Shown piece by piece: positions 22,616 through 29,059 of a stretch of 29,059 bases of DNA. Position numbers and translations under genes: made by a program. Positions within the stretch are counted from its first letter, which is position 1; every line of letters starts with the position of its first letter. The stretch covers positions 1 through 29,059 of the IMG/VR virus record IMGVR_UViG_3300049216_000585. One strand, written 5' to 3'. Origin of the DNA: a virus. The notes below the pieces were generated by a model. It ran no database searches and was not told the origin of the DNA. It saw only the letters and a program-made list of their open reading frames with translations.

Positions 22616-23678
22616 ACCCGAACTACTAAATGGAACCAGTCGGCAGCCGAGAATTGCTTTAACCATTAATGGTATACAAGTCACCGAGATTATTTCAGCC
22701 AGCATTCATCAAAATAATTTCTATGCAGCCGACCATTTTGTGATTCTCGTGGCTGTCAGCGACACGACATTGATTTGGGCTCAGGCCGACATTGTTCAAA
22801 TAAATCTAAGGATAGCGCAAGACCAAGGCTCCACGAAGAGCGTTATAATCGGAGAGGCTGACGAAGTTGCTTTGGATCTTGCTTCGGGAACGGTAACAAT
22901 TAGGGGTCGCGATTATACCGCTCAGTTTATTGAAACGAAGACCGCAGAGAAGTTTCAAAATCTGACGAGTAGTCAAGTTATTTCAAAATTAGCGGGGCGT
23001 CATAGTCTAACCTCACAAGTTACGGCAACAACGACACCAACGGGAAAATATTACGATACTGACCATGCATTTATAACCAATGAAGTCAGTGAATGGACCC
23101 TCATGACCTACCTTGCAGGTCGAGAGGGGTTTGATATTTTTTTTAGCGGAAGCACTTTATATTTTCAGCCTGCGGCAGACCCAAACGTAAATTCTCCTTT
23201 CGAAATATTTTGCTCAACGAGCGGAACCCTACCCGTTTCAAATGTGCAGCGTCTTAGCTTACATCGCAATCTTACCCTCGCGCGGGACGTGATCGTTAAA
23301 GTTATTTCTTGGAACCACGAGATGAAAGTTCCCATTACAGCAATACAGCGTGCAAAAAAGAGTAAGGTTGGGCAGACCGGATCGCCCCCCCCAACCACTT
23401 ACATTTTTCGTGAGACCGGTCTTTCGCAGAGTCAGGCAGAAGAGTTTGCGCAAGCGAAGCTTAAGGAACTCGTTCTTCATGAACGGCGAATCGAGTTTGA
23501 TATCCCTGGCGATCTGACGGTGACTCCCCGCTCTTTGATTCGGTTGAGTGGAACGGGAACAGACTTTGATCAGATATACTTTGTCGCGCAGGTGATTCTC
23601 ACCTGTACGCTGGCGAAGGGGTTTTCAATGCGCGTGATGGCGAAGAACGCGAGCCCACATACGGTGGTTTACTCATGA
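22602..23678 (+). CDS. gpD-like baseplate hub (late control D) protein
   Basis: This is 358 residues if started at TTG 22602, which has TGGGGGT upstream and a 14-base overlap. ATGs at 22575 and 22590 in the same frame are alternatives with weaker sites. The N-terminus (PRIALTINGIQVTEIISASI) fits gpD hub proteins. There follow TIRGRDYTAQFIETKTAEKF, LTSSQVISKLAGRHSL, WTLMTYLAGREGFDIFFSG and a C-terminal domain with FRETGLSQSQAEEFAQAKLK and LIRLSGTGTDFDQIYFVAQV. This corresponds to the P2 gpD/Mu gp44 hub that sits above the spike. Its first half is clearly AT-richer than neighbouring genes. A run of eight Cs lies at 23385-23392. Confidence 0.83.
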   Translation: MLVPEPELLNGTSRQPRIALTINGIQVTEIISASIHQNNFYAADHFVILVAVSDTTLIWAQADIVQINLRIAQDQGSTKSVIIGEADEVALDLASGTVTIRGRDYTAQFIETKTAEKFQNLTSSQVISKLAGRHSLTSQVTATTTPTGKYYDTDHAFITNEVSEWTLMTYLAGREGFDIFFSGSTLYFQPAADPNVNSPFEIFCSTSGTLPVSNVQRLSLHRNLTLARDVIVKVISWNHEMKVPITAIQRAKKSKVGQTGSPPPTTYIFRETGLSQSQAEEFAQAKLKELVLHERRIEFDIPGDLTVTPRSLIRLSGTGTDFDQIYFVAQVILTCTLAKGFSMRVMAKNASPHTVVYS

Positions 23679-24241
23679 TGGAGGGCATGCGCGACCTGAT
23701 ACAACGAGAGGTGGAGCGGGCGCTACGCCGCCGGGGGTGGCCCCGTATAGGGTTGGTCGATAGCTATGACCCAACGCGGCATGCCGTCAAAGTTATGTTC
23801 CAAGATGAAGATAAGCTGTCTGGCTGGGTTCCTGTCGGGTCTGCTTGGACAGGAGATGGCTGGGGTCTACACATGGCACCTGTGATTGGGGCGCAGGTGG
23901 TCGTGTCATATCATGACGGCGACACCAACACGGGTTTTGTTTCACATCAACTCTTCAGCCGCGTCGACGCCCCACTCTCGGTCCCTTCTGGAGATATGTG
24001 GCTTCAACACCAAAATGGTTGTGCTCTGAAACTCCATGGAAGCGGATTGGTAGAACTCATATCAGGGAACATCCAGCTCGGTCAGTCCGGCTCAACATTC
24101 CATCAACTAGTACATGATGCGTTCGTCGCTTTGTTCAACGAGCATACCCATTCCGGTGTACAACCAGGGAGCGGGACGAGTGGCGCGCCCATTCAAGAGA
24201 TGGGCCAAAGCCAGTTGACGCAAAATGTCGAGGGAGCATAA
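23675..24241 (+). CDS. gpV-like baseplate spike protein
   Basis: This 188-residue protein is coupled to the hub gene (ATGA). After a basic N-terminal helix (DLIQREVERALRRRGWPRIG) comes the OB-fold region (VDSYDPTRHAVKVMFQDEDK, SGWVPVGSAWTGDGWGLHMA, PVIGAQVVVSYHDGDTNTG) of the P2 gpV/Mu gp45 family. A beta-rich shaft follows. The C-terminal FHQLVHDAFVALFNEHTHSG contains the HxH motif that binds iron at the tip of such spikes. The final 25 residues (GAPIQEMGQSQLTQNVEGA) are typical. It pierces the outer membrane upon contraction. Confidence 0.88.
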   Translation: MMEGMRDLIQREVERALRRRGWPRIGLVDSYDPTRHAVKVMFQDEDKLSGWVPVGSAWTGDGWGLHMAPVIGAQVVVSYHDGDTNTGFVSHQLFSRVDAPLSVPSGDMWLQHQNGCALKLHGSGLVELISGNIQLGQSGSTFHQLVHDAFVALFNEHTHSGVQPGSGTSGAPIQEMGQSQLTQNVEGA

Positions 24242-24606
24242 TGGCAGACTTATACGCAGTTTGGCAGCAAGATCTATCATTTGGCCTAACGTCCGATCTA
24301 CAACTTGCGAGCGGATCGCAAGCTGGCCAACAGCGTGTCCTTCGAAGGTTGCTGACAAATCCAGGAGATTACTTTGCACACCCAACATATGGTGCGGGTC
24401 TGCCGGCTAAAGTCGGCTCTTTGGCCATAGCGGCCGAACTCCAAGCGCTCGTACTCTCGCAAATGTTGCAGGAGCGAGCTGTCGCTCAAGACCCCCCCCC
24501 GAACGTCACCACAACAAATATCGTCAACGGCGTCTCTATTGTAGTGACCTATACGGATTCGGTGACGGCGGAGCCGGTCACTTTGAGTTTCGACATTAAT
24601 CGATGA
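24241..24606 (+). CDS. gp25/gpW-like baseplate wedge protein
   Basis: This 121-residue protein is coupled by TAATG. It contains the family signature NPGDYFAHPTYGAGLPAKVG near residue 40, preceded by the AGQQRVLRRLLT helix, and a C-terminal beta strand VNGVSIVVTYTDSVTAEPVT. This is the gp25-like wedge component (P2 gpW, Mu gp46) that connects sheath and baseplate. A run of nine Cs (24492-24500) encodes DPPPN and is a possible slippage point. A gap of 41 bases follows. Confidence 0.85.
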   Translation: MADLYAVWQQDLSFGLTSDLQLASGSQAGQQRVLRRLLTNPGDYFAHPTYGAGLPAKVGSLAIAAELQALVLSQMLQERAVAQDPPPNVTTTNIVNGVSIVVTYTDSVTAEPVTLSFDINR

Positions 24607-24647
24607 GTGCATTCGTTCAGCTACAAAAATAACGGGGAAGTTGCACG

Positions 24648-25790
24648 ATGAGTCAAACGATCTCCGGGCAGACCCAGGGGTTTTCTGCGCTTGTAACAAG
24701 TCAGGTTGCAGCCATCCAGGCAGCAGCAGAACCGACGGCGCCGCTCGATTTCTCTATAGGTTCGATTCTACGCGCTTTGACCGAAGGGTCAGCGTGGCTA
24801 GGGCTTTGGTTGCAGGGCCTGATTCTGCAGGTCCTCACACTGACCCGCGCGTCGACCAGTAATGGCAGCGACCTTGACACTTGGATGGCCGACTTCTCTC
24901 TCACACGCATTGCCGCTGTTGCTGCGACAGGGCAGGTGACATTTGGGCGGTATACGTCATCACAGGCAGCCACAATCCCTGTCGGCACCCAAGTCGCCAC
25001 GGGGGACGGCAGCCAGACATTCAGTGTTATTGCGGATACGACGCAACCTGCCTGGGTAGCCGCGAGCAATGAGTATGTGATACCAATTGGAACAGCGACA
25101 GCAAACGTAACGGTTCAAGCAGCGACAGCGGGAACTGCCGGAAATGTGGCGGCCGGCACAGTTTCTATTCTCTCAACACCGATATCGGGTGTGGACTATG
25201 TCGCAAATCCGAACTCTCTGGCTGGCGGCATAGCGCCAGAGACCGATGCGGCACTCCGGGCGCGGTTTGCAAATTACATCAATACGAGATCACTGGCGAC
25301 AACGGCGGCTGTTGGTTATGCCGTTACCACGGTGGCGGGAGTGGTCTCGTACAGTCTCACCGAGAATTATGATTACTCGGGTGCTTACGCACCCGGTTCA
25401 CTCTATATAGTTGTTGATGACGGCTCAGGAAATCCTTCGGCGAGTCTTATTTCCAACGTTTCCGCCGCTGTAGCAGCGACCGTTGGAGCGGGCATACGCT
25501 TTGGTGTGCTCGGGCCGGTGAGTATAAGTGCGTCGGTATCGCTAACCTTGTCGGTTGCATCTGGATATAGCCGCAGTACATTAGCGGCAGCAGTTCAGGC
25601 GGCGATCTTGGCCTATCTCAATGCTCTGACGGTGGGAGAAGGGCTGTCATACAGTAGGCTTGCGCAGATCGCCTTTGATACAGGTCCGGGGATATCCAAT
25701 GTATCTAATCTCCTGCTCAATGGTGCGACGAATGACCTAGCGGCTTCGCCGCAACAGATCATACGTGCTGGTACAGTAACGGTGAATTAG
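24648..25790 (+). CDS. gpJ-like baseplate wedge protein
   Basis: This 380-residue protein starts at ATG 24648 behind ACGGGGAAG. The pattern of the baseplate J family (P2 gpJ, Mu gp47) is clear: N-terminal DFSIGSILRALTEGSAWLGL, then TSNGSDLDTWMADFSLTR. There follow TIPVGTQVATGDGSQTFSVI, AGTAGNVAAGTVSILSTPIS and GGIAPETDAALRARFANYIN. The C-terminal end includes LYIVVDDGSGNPSASLISNV and GEGLSYSRLAQIAFDTGPGI. It forms the triangular wedge that initiates sheath contraction. It directly abuts the gpI-like gene. Confidence 0.92.
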   Translation: MSQTISGQTQGFSALVTSQVAAIQAAAEPTAPLDFSIGSILRALTEGSAWLGLWLQGLILQVLTLTRASTSNGSDLDTWMADFSLTRIAAVAATGQVTFGRYTSSQAATIPVGTQVATGDGSQTFSVIADTTQPAWVAASNEYVIPIGTATANVTVQAATAGTAGNVAAGTVSILSTPISGVDYVANPNSLAGGIAPETDAALRARFANYINTRSLATTAAVGYAVTTVAGVVSYSLTENYDYSGAYAPGSLYIVVDDGSGNPSASLISNVSAAVAATVGAGIRFGVLGPVSISASVSLTLSVASGYSRSTLAAAVQAAILAYLNALTVGEGLSYSRLAQIAFDTGPGISNVSNLLLNGATNDLAASPQQIIRAGTVTVN

Positions 25791-26366
25791 ATGGCAACCG
25801 GTGATCAAGCAGATATAACACAGCGGCTTTATGCCGTCTTGCCGCCCGCCTGGTTTCCGTCCGGCGCCACGCCCGTGCTCGGCGCCATTTTGCAAGGGCC
25901 TGCCTATGTCTTATCATTGATCTACGGGCTGGTCGGCTTCACCAAATTGCAAACGCGTATCTCCACCGCAACTGGCGGGTGGCTCGACCTCATTTCATAC
26001 GATTTTTTTGCAAGGGCGCTTCTGCGGTTGACAGGAGAGACAGATAGCGCGTTTTCCGCGCGGATAAGGGCAAACCTGTTACGGCCTGCGGCTACTCGTC
26101 CGTCGTTGATTGTCGCTGTCACCGACTTAACTGGAGAAACTCCGACCGTCATTGACCCTTGGCGCCCAGGTGATTGCGGTGCTTACGGGTACGGTGGTCT
26201 GGGCTACAATACCATTGGATATTACGGTTCTCTCGCCATGGTTGCCCAATGTTTCGTTATGGTTCCCGACCCGGCGAGCAGCAACGTGTCAGATGCTGAA
26301 ATTTATCAAGAGATATCGAGCATCATTCCTGCTGGCGTAACGGCATGGACAGAAATCACCAGTTGA
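25791..26366 (+). CDS. gpI-like tail/baseplate protein
   Basis: This 191-residue protein starts at the base after the gpJ stop. The ribosome-binding site is weak, so translation is likely coupled. It has the shape of Mu gp48/P2 gpI-type proteins: RLYAVLPPAWFPSGATPVLG, then LDLISYDFFARALLRLTGET, DSAFSARIRANLLRPAATRP and LIVAVTDLTGETPTVIDPWR. A C-terminal domain with two short GYGGLGYN/GYYGS turns follows. It probably links the wedge to the tail fibre encoded next. Family assignment relies on position and overall pattern. Confidence 0.75.
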   Translation: MATGDQADITQRLYAVLPPAWFPSGATPVLGAILQGPAYVLSLIYGLVGFTKLQTRISTATGGWLDLISYDFFARALLRLTGETDSAFSARIRANLLRPAATRPSLIVAVTDLTGETPTVIDPWRPGDCGAYGYGGLGYNTIGYYGSLAMVAQCFVMVPDPASSNVSDAEIYQEISSIIPAGVTAWTEITS

Positions 26367-26372
26367 GGGCAC

Positions 26373-27638
26373 ATGGACCGTAACATCGTCTACCCCGGCA
26401 GCATTCCGCAAGACATCGACATTCTCAATCCTAACCGCAATACGATGCTTGCCCTGGGCTTTTTGATACAGGCGACATTGGGCACTGGCACAGTCGTGGA
26501 TGGTCTGGTGTGTACTCCAGCGAGCGGTTTGGCGGTGTCCGTTGGCGGCGGCAGCATCACGCAGTTGTCGACTGTCGACGCGACGAATTATGGCTCATTG
26601 GCTGCGGATACGTCTGATGCCCTGGTCAAAATGGGCATCAATATCAGCGCAACAACACTCGATCTCGCCGGGCCGTCTCTCCCGGGTCAGGCCGTGAACT
26701 ATCTGATTGAAGCAAATTTCTCTGAGTCTGACGCGTCTCCCGTAGTGCTGCCATTCGTCAATGCGGCAAACCCATCGCAACCTTTTACCGGACCAAATAA
26801 TACTGGGGCGGCGACGAATTCCCAGCGCATCCAGCGTGTCAATTTGGTAGCAGTCGCCGGGTCTGCGGCGGCGGCGGGGGCGCAAGGGACACCTTCTCCA
26901 GATTCGGGTTATGTCGGCCTCTACGTGGTGACAATTTCGTCAGGCCAGACCCAAGTCACCCAGTCTAACATCGCCACCTATCCAGGCGCACCGTTTCTTG
27001 CCTTTAAGCTGCCGCAACTGGCGCCGGGTGTGTCACGTATGGCTGTGTTTACCAGCAGCGGAAGCTGGACCGTGCCCAGCCAGGTTAGTTTGCTGAAGGT
27101 GCGGCTCTGGGGCGGCGGTGGCGCCGGCGGCAATGGTGGTGGCGCGGGGCATGTTGGTGGGGGTGGTGCAGGGGGCGCTTATGTTGAGGGATATTTTCAG
27201 GTGTCTCCAGGAAGCGTTCTGAGTGTGACGGTCGGTAGCGGAGGTGTGGTCTCTGCCAACTCAGGCAGAGGCGGTGATACAGCTTTGGGCACGCTTGCCA
27301 CGGCCGGCGGCGGTGGTGGTGGTGGTGCGGGTTCTGCTAGTGGCGTCGGGCTCGGATCGATATACCCAGGAAGTTGGGCATTGGGTAGCGCCGTCGTCGG
27401 GGGAGCCAATGTGACAGACGGGCTAGGTGGTCAAAATGGCATCGTGGCAGGCAGCACATTGATCAGCGGCCAGGGCGGCGGCGTAAACGGCGGATGTGGG
27501 GCGCTGAGTGCGGCGGGCGACGGTTCTACAAATATCTCCGGGCTCACAGCAAACGCCCCAGGGGCCGGAGGGTCTGGAGGCATTGCCTCTGGAAATGGTG
27601 GAAATGGTTCTCCAGGGCAGATCATCATTGAGTGGTGA
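26373..27638 (+). CDS. Tail fibre with polyglycine-rich receptor-binding domain
   Basis: This 421-residue protein has a GAGGG ribosome-binding site. The N-terminal 220 residues attach to the baseplate: RNIVYPGSIPQDIDILNPNR, then TPASGLAVSVGGGSITQLST and GYVGLYVVTISSGQTQVTQS. From about residue 225 comes the glycine-rich domain seen in many phage fibres, opening with VFTSSGSWTVPSQVSLLKVR and LWGGGGAGGNGGGAGHVGGG, and ending in GNGGNGSPGQIIIEW. Stacked polyglycine helices in such domains present variable loops that recognise the receptor. Position after gpI-like supports a tail fibre. I see no fibre assembly chaperone next to it. Confidence 0.82.
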   Translation: MDRNIVYPGSIPQDIDILNPNRNTMLALGFLIQATLGTGTVVDGLVCTPASGLAVSVGGGSITQLSTVDATNYGSLAADTSDALVKMGINISATTLDLAGPSLPGQAVNYLIEANFSESDASPVVLPFVNAANPSQPFTGPNNTGAATNSQRIQRVNLVAVAGSAAAAGAQGTPSPDSGYVGLYVVTISSGQTQVTQSNIATYPGAPFLAFKLPQLAPGVSRMAVFTSSGSWTVPSQVSLLKVRLWGGGGAGGNGGGAGHVGGGGAGGAYVEGYFQVSPGSVLSVTVGSGGVVSANSGRGGDTALGTLATAGGGGGGGAGSASGVGLGSIYPGSWALGSAVVGGANVTDGLGGQNGIVAGSTLISGQGGGVNGGCGALSAAGDGSTNISGLTANAPGAGGSGGIASGNGGNGSPGQIIIEW

Positions 27639-27710
27639 ACCATTGGGGCAAACGCTTGGTCGCAGATCGATCCTGACTTTTTCCGTGACAGAAGCAGAGG
27701 GAAATTTGGG

Positions 27711-28160
27711 ATGGATGTGACGAGTTGGGCGACGATATTAGGTGTGGGTACAACAATCCTCGGCGTATTTTTCGCTTTCTTTCGCTTTGTCGCATCAGGG
27801 ACAGAAGCCATCCGCACAGAAATGGGCGAACAGCTTAGAATCGCTCGCAACGAGGGTGAAGCCCGCATCACGAAGATGGCGGAAACGGAAATGCGATCAC
27901 GCAACGCGATGATAGGGAACGTCACGGCCGTGACCAAAAAAATTGATGCAGACCTAGACCGGCTAAAACGCGAATCGGTGCGGCGTGAAGAGATGGCTTC
28001 TTTGGAGGCGCGGATGAATGGCATACTGATGAAAATCGAAACCAAGCTTGACTATCTTGTGGAGAAATTGGGTGATTGGAGAGGTCTTGAGGCTCAGATC
28101 AAGCTGACCGGAGAGCGCTTAGATGGCATCTCAAAGCGATTAGAACGAAATGATCTATAG
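27711..28160 (+). CDS. Membrane-anchored coiled-coil protein (possible lysis accessory)
   Basis: This 149-residue protein starts at ATG 27711 with AGAGGG upstream. One N-terminal transmembrane helix (ATILGVGTTILGVFFAFF, residues 7-24) is followed by about 110 charged residues predicted to form coiled coil, including EQLRIARNEGEARITKMAET and ETKLDYLVEKLGDWRGLEAQ. This topology fits an inner-membrane spanin-like, XhlA-like or DUF2730-like protein. Position after the tail fibre is where many phages place lysis genes. No endolysin is seen in the window, so the role stays uncertain. Confidence 0.65.
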   Translation: MDVTSWATILGVGTTILGVFFAFFRFVASGTEAIRTEMGEQLRIARNEGEARITKMAETEMRSRNAMIGNVTAVTKKIDADLDRLKRESVRREEMASLEARMNGILMKIETKLDYLVEKLGDWRGLEAQIKLTGERLDGISKRLERNDL

Positions 28161-28177
28161 GGAATCGGCACGCTCTA

Positions 28178-29059
28178 ATGGGCCATAGCCCTGTATCGGT
28201 ATACTATAATGAAAACGACAAAGGCGCCGTCGAGTGGCTGCACACTCTCATGCGGTGGCATCTTATCCCTTCCGGCGAAATTGATGAACGAAGCATCGTT
28301 GACGTACAGCCGTCAGATCTCCGGGGGTATCAGCATGTGCATTTCTTCGCCGGGATTGGCGGTTGGGCTTATGCCGCCAGCCTTGCCAGGTGGCCACGAG
28401 AGACCCAGTTGTGGACAGTCAGTTGTCCCTGTCAGCCATTCTCTTCAGCAGGGCAAAAACGCGGCTGCGAAGACCCACGGCACCTCTGGCCGCATGTCGC
28501 TCGTCTTGTCTCGGCCAACAGACCCGCTTGCCTCGTGGGTGAACAGACTTCGAGCGCGCTGGGATATGCCTGGTTCGACGAAGTTGCCTCTGACATGGAA
28601 GCTGCATCTTACGCCTGCCGGGCGGTTGATATACCGTCTGTCGCCGTCGGGGCGCCGCACCGGCGCCAACGCCTATGGTGGGTCGCTGTCCCCCAAGACG
28701 GAGCCTGCGCTTTGGCCAACGCCACAGGCGCAAGAGGTGACGTCACGCTCAGGAAACCGCAAGGGCGAACTTCTCTTGCAAGGTCTGCTGCGCCGCACCA
28801 AGCACCAGCGGAGTTTTGGACCGGAGCCATTCTTATTGAATGCGCCGACGGCAAGCGGCGCCCTGCCAAACCCGGAATTCGCTGGTTGGCTGATGGGCTA
28901 CCCGGCGGAATGGTGCGCGTGCGGTCCGGCGACACCGACACGCCAAACGCGACACGCGAGGTAAATCGCGCAGCTCTTTGGCGCGGTTTCGGCAGTGCCG
29001 TCGTGCCGCAACTGGCAGCGGAAATACTCAGCGCGTTGCTGCAAGATGGCCTTCGCTAG
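28178..29059 (+). CDS. Phage C5-cytosine DNA methyltransferase
   Basis: This 293-residue protein transfers methyl groups to cytosine C5. Motifs in order are the N-terminal YNENDKGAVEW and RSIVDVQPSDL found in this phage group, motif I FFAGIGGW (56-63) and motif IV SCPCQPFSSAG (82-92) with catalytic Cys85. Motif VI is GEQTSS (121-126), with GEQ in place of the usual ENV, and motif VIII is GAPHRRQRLWWVA (158-170). Motif IX/X is FGSAVVPQLAAEIL (271-284). The region between motifs VIII and IX that recognises the target is short, and a CADGKRRPAKPG segment (222-233) is typical of the group. The ribosome-binding site is weak. It probably protects phage DNA from restriction. Its +1 frame is also open and conserved over most of its length. 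Confidence 0.88.
   Translation: MGHSPVSVYYNENDKGAVEWLHTLMRWHLIPSGEIDERSIVDVQPSDLRGYQHVHFFAGIGGWAYAASLARWPRETQLWTVSCPCQPFSSAGQKRGCEDPRHLWPHVARLVSANRPACLVGEQTSSALGYAWFDEVASDMEAASYACRAVDIPSVAVGAPHRRQRLWWVAVPQDGACALANATGARGDVTLRKPQGRTSLARSAAPHQAPAEFWTGAILIECADGKRRPAKPGIRWLADGLPGGMVRVRSGDTDTPNATREVNRAALWRGFGSAVVPQLAAEILSALLQDGLR
28335..28964 (+). CDS. Overlapping +1-frame protein inside the methyltransferase gene
   Basis: This frame is open from 28209 to 28964. I prefer the ATG at 28335, which has CCGGGGGT eight bases upstream, giving 209 residues. The frame shows motifs I recall from separately annotated phage proteins: NRLRARWDMPGSTKLPLTWK, LTPAGR, a GRRTG segment, WPTPQAQE, and near the end ALPNPEFAGWLMGYPAEWCA. 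These align with a widespread pattern (RLRAR, GSTLY-LTWK, TPSGR, SxRRTSG, WPTP, LNPxxxRWLMGYPPEW). Expression is not shown. It may be a genuine overprinted gene, or a conserved by-product of the methyltransferase frame. The product has no assigned function. Confidence 0.5.
   Translation: MCISSPGLAVGLMPPALPGGHERPSCGQSVVPVSHSLQQGKNAAAKTHGTSGRMSLVLSRPTDPLASWVNRLRARWDMPGSTKLPLTWKLHLTPAGRLIYRLSPSGRRTGANAYGGSLSPKTEPALWPTPQAQEVTSRSGNRKGELLLQGLLRRTKHQRSFGPEPFLLNAPTASGALPNPEFAGWLMGYPAEWCACGPATPTRQTRHAR

Noticed and set aside
24607-24647. Possible additional gene or frameshift between the gp25-like and gpJ-like genes
   Set aside because: Only 41 bases with a ribosome-binding site for the next gene; both neighbours are complete.

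Overview
The window is almost entirely the late (morphogenesis) region of a temperate, contractile-tailed phage (myovirus), most likely an integrated prophage of an alphaproteobacterium. The Acetobacteraceae are my best guess. That rests on the DUF6362-type protein and the GcrA/AsnC-like small regulator upstream of the terminase, on moderately GC-rich coding sequence, and on tail proteins that look like those of acetic-acid-bacterial prophages. The host is inference; no host gene or attachment site is visible.

Layout. 1-1350 is a control segment: an XRE-family repressor on the minus strand, a divergent promoter with an operator-like palindrome inside it, a small helix-turn-helix protein and a DUF6362 protein. 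1362-2042 holds a minus-strand RlpA-like secreted double-psi beta-barrel protein, followed by about 0.5 kb with no convincing gene. From 2559 to 29059 every gene is on the plus strand. Small and large terminase, portal, scaffold and major capsid protein are followed by two small virion candidates, a protein with ten NLP/GTV-type repeats, and a 1131-residue SGNH-esterase/lectin protein. Then come three neck or tail-completion proteins, a beta-helical tailspike, a small protein, the tail sheath and the tail tube. Next are a tail assembly chaperone pair joined by a textbook -1 frameshift signal, a short tape-measure candidate, P2-like U, X and D proteins, the baseplate V, gp25/W, J and I proteins, a glycine-rich tail fibre, a membrane-anchored coiled-coil protein and a C5-cytosine methyltransferase. 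Many adjacent genes overlap by 1-4 bases (ATGA, TGATG, TAATG, GTGA or TTGA junctions), which suggests one translationally coupled late operon.

How it works together. Terminase and portal package DNA into a shell built by the scaffold and capsid proteins. The neck proteins join it to a sheath-and-tube tail whose length is set by the tape measure and whose assembly needs the frameshifted chaperone. The U/X/D/V/W/J/I set forms the P2/Mu-type baseplate. The virion carries at least three surface or receptor modules: an esterase plus lectin, a beta-helix spike, and a glycine-rich fibre. The methyltransferase probably protects phage DNA.

The two most striking observations are as follows. First, the methyltransferase gene appears to carry a second conserved protein in its +1 frame over about 0.6 kb, with recognisable motifs in both frames. 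Second, the tail chaperone has a complete A AAA AAC slippery site, a 5-nt spacer and a 10-bp stem. No tRNA, rRNA, CRISPR array, insertion sequence, integrase, prohead protease or conventional endolysin was seen.
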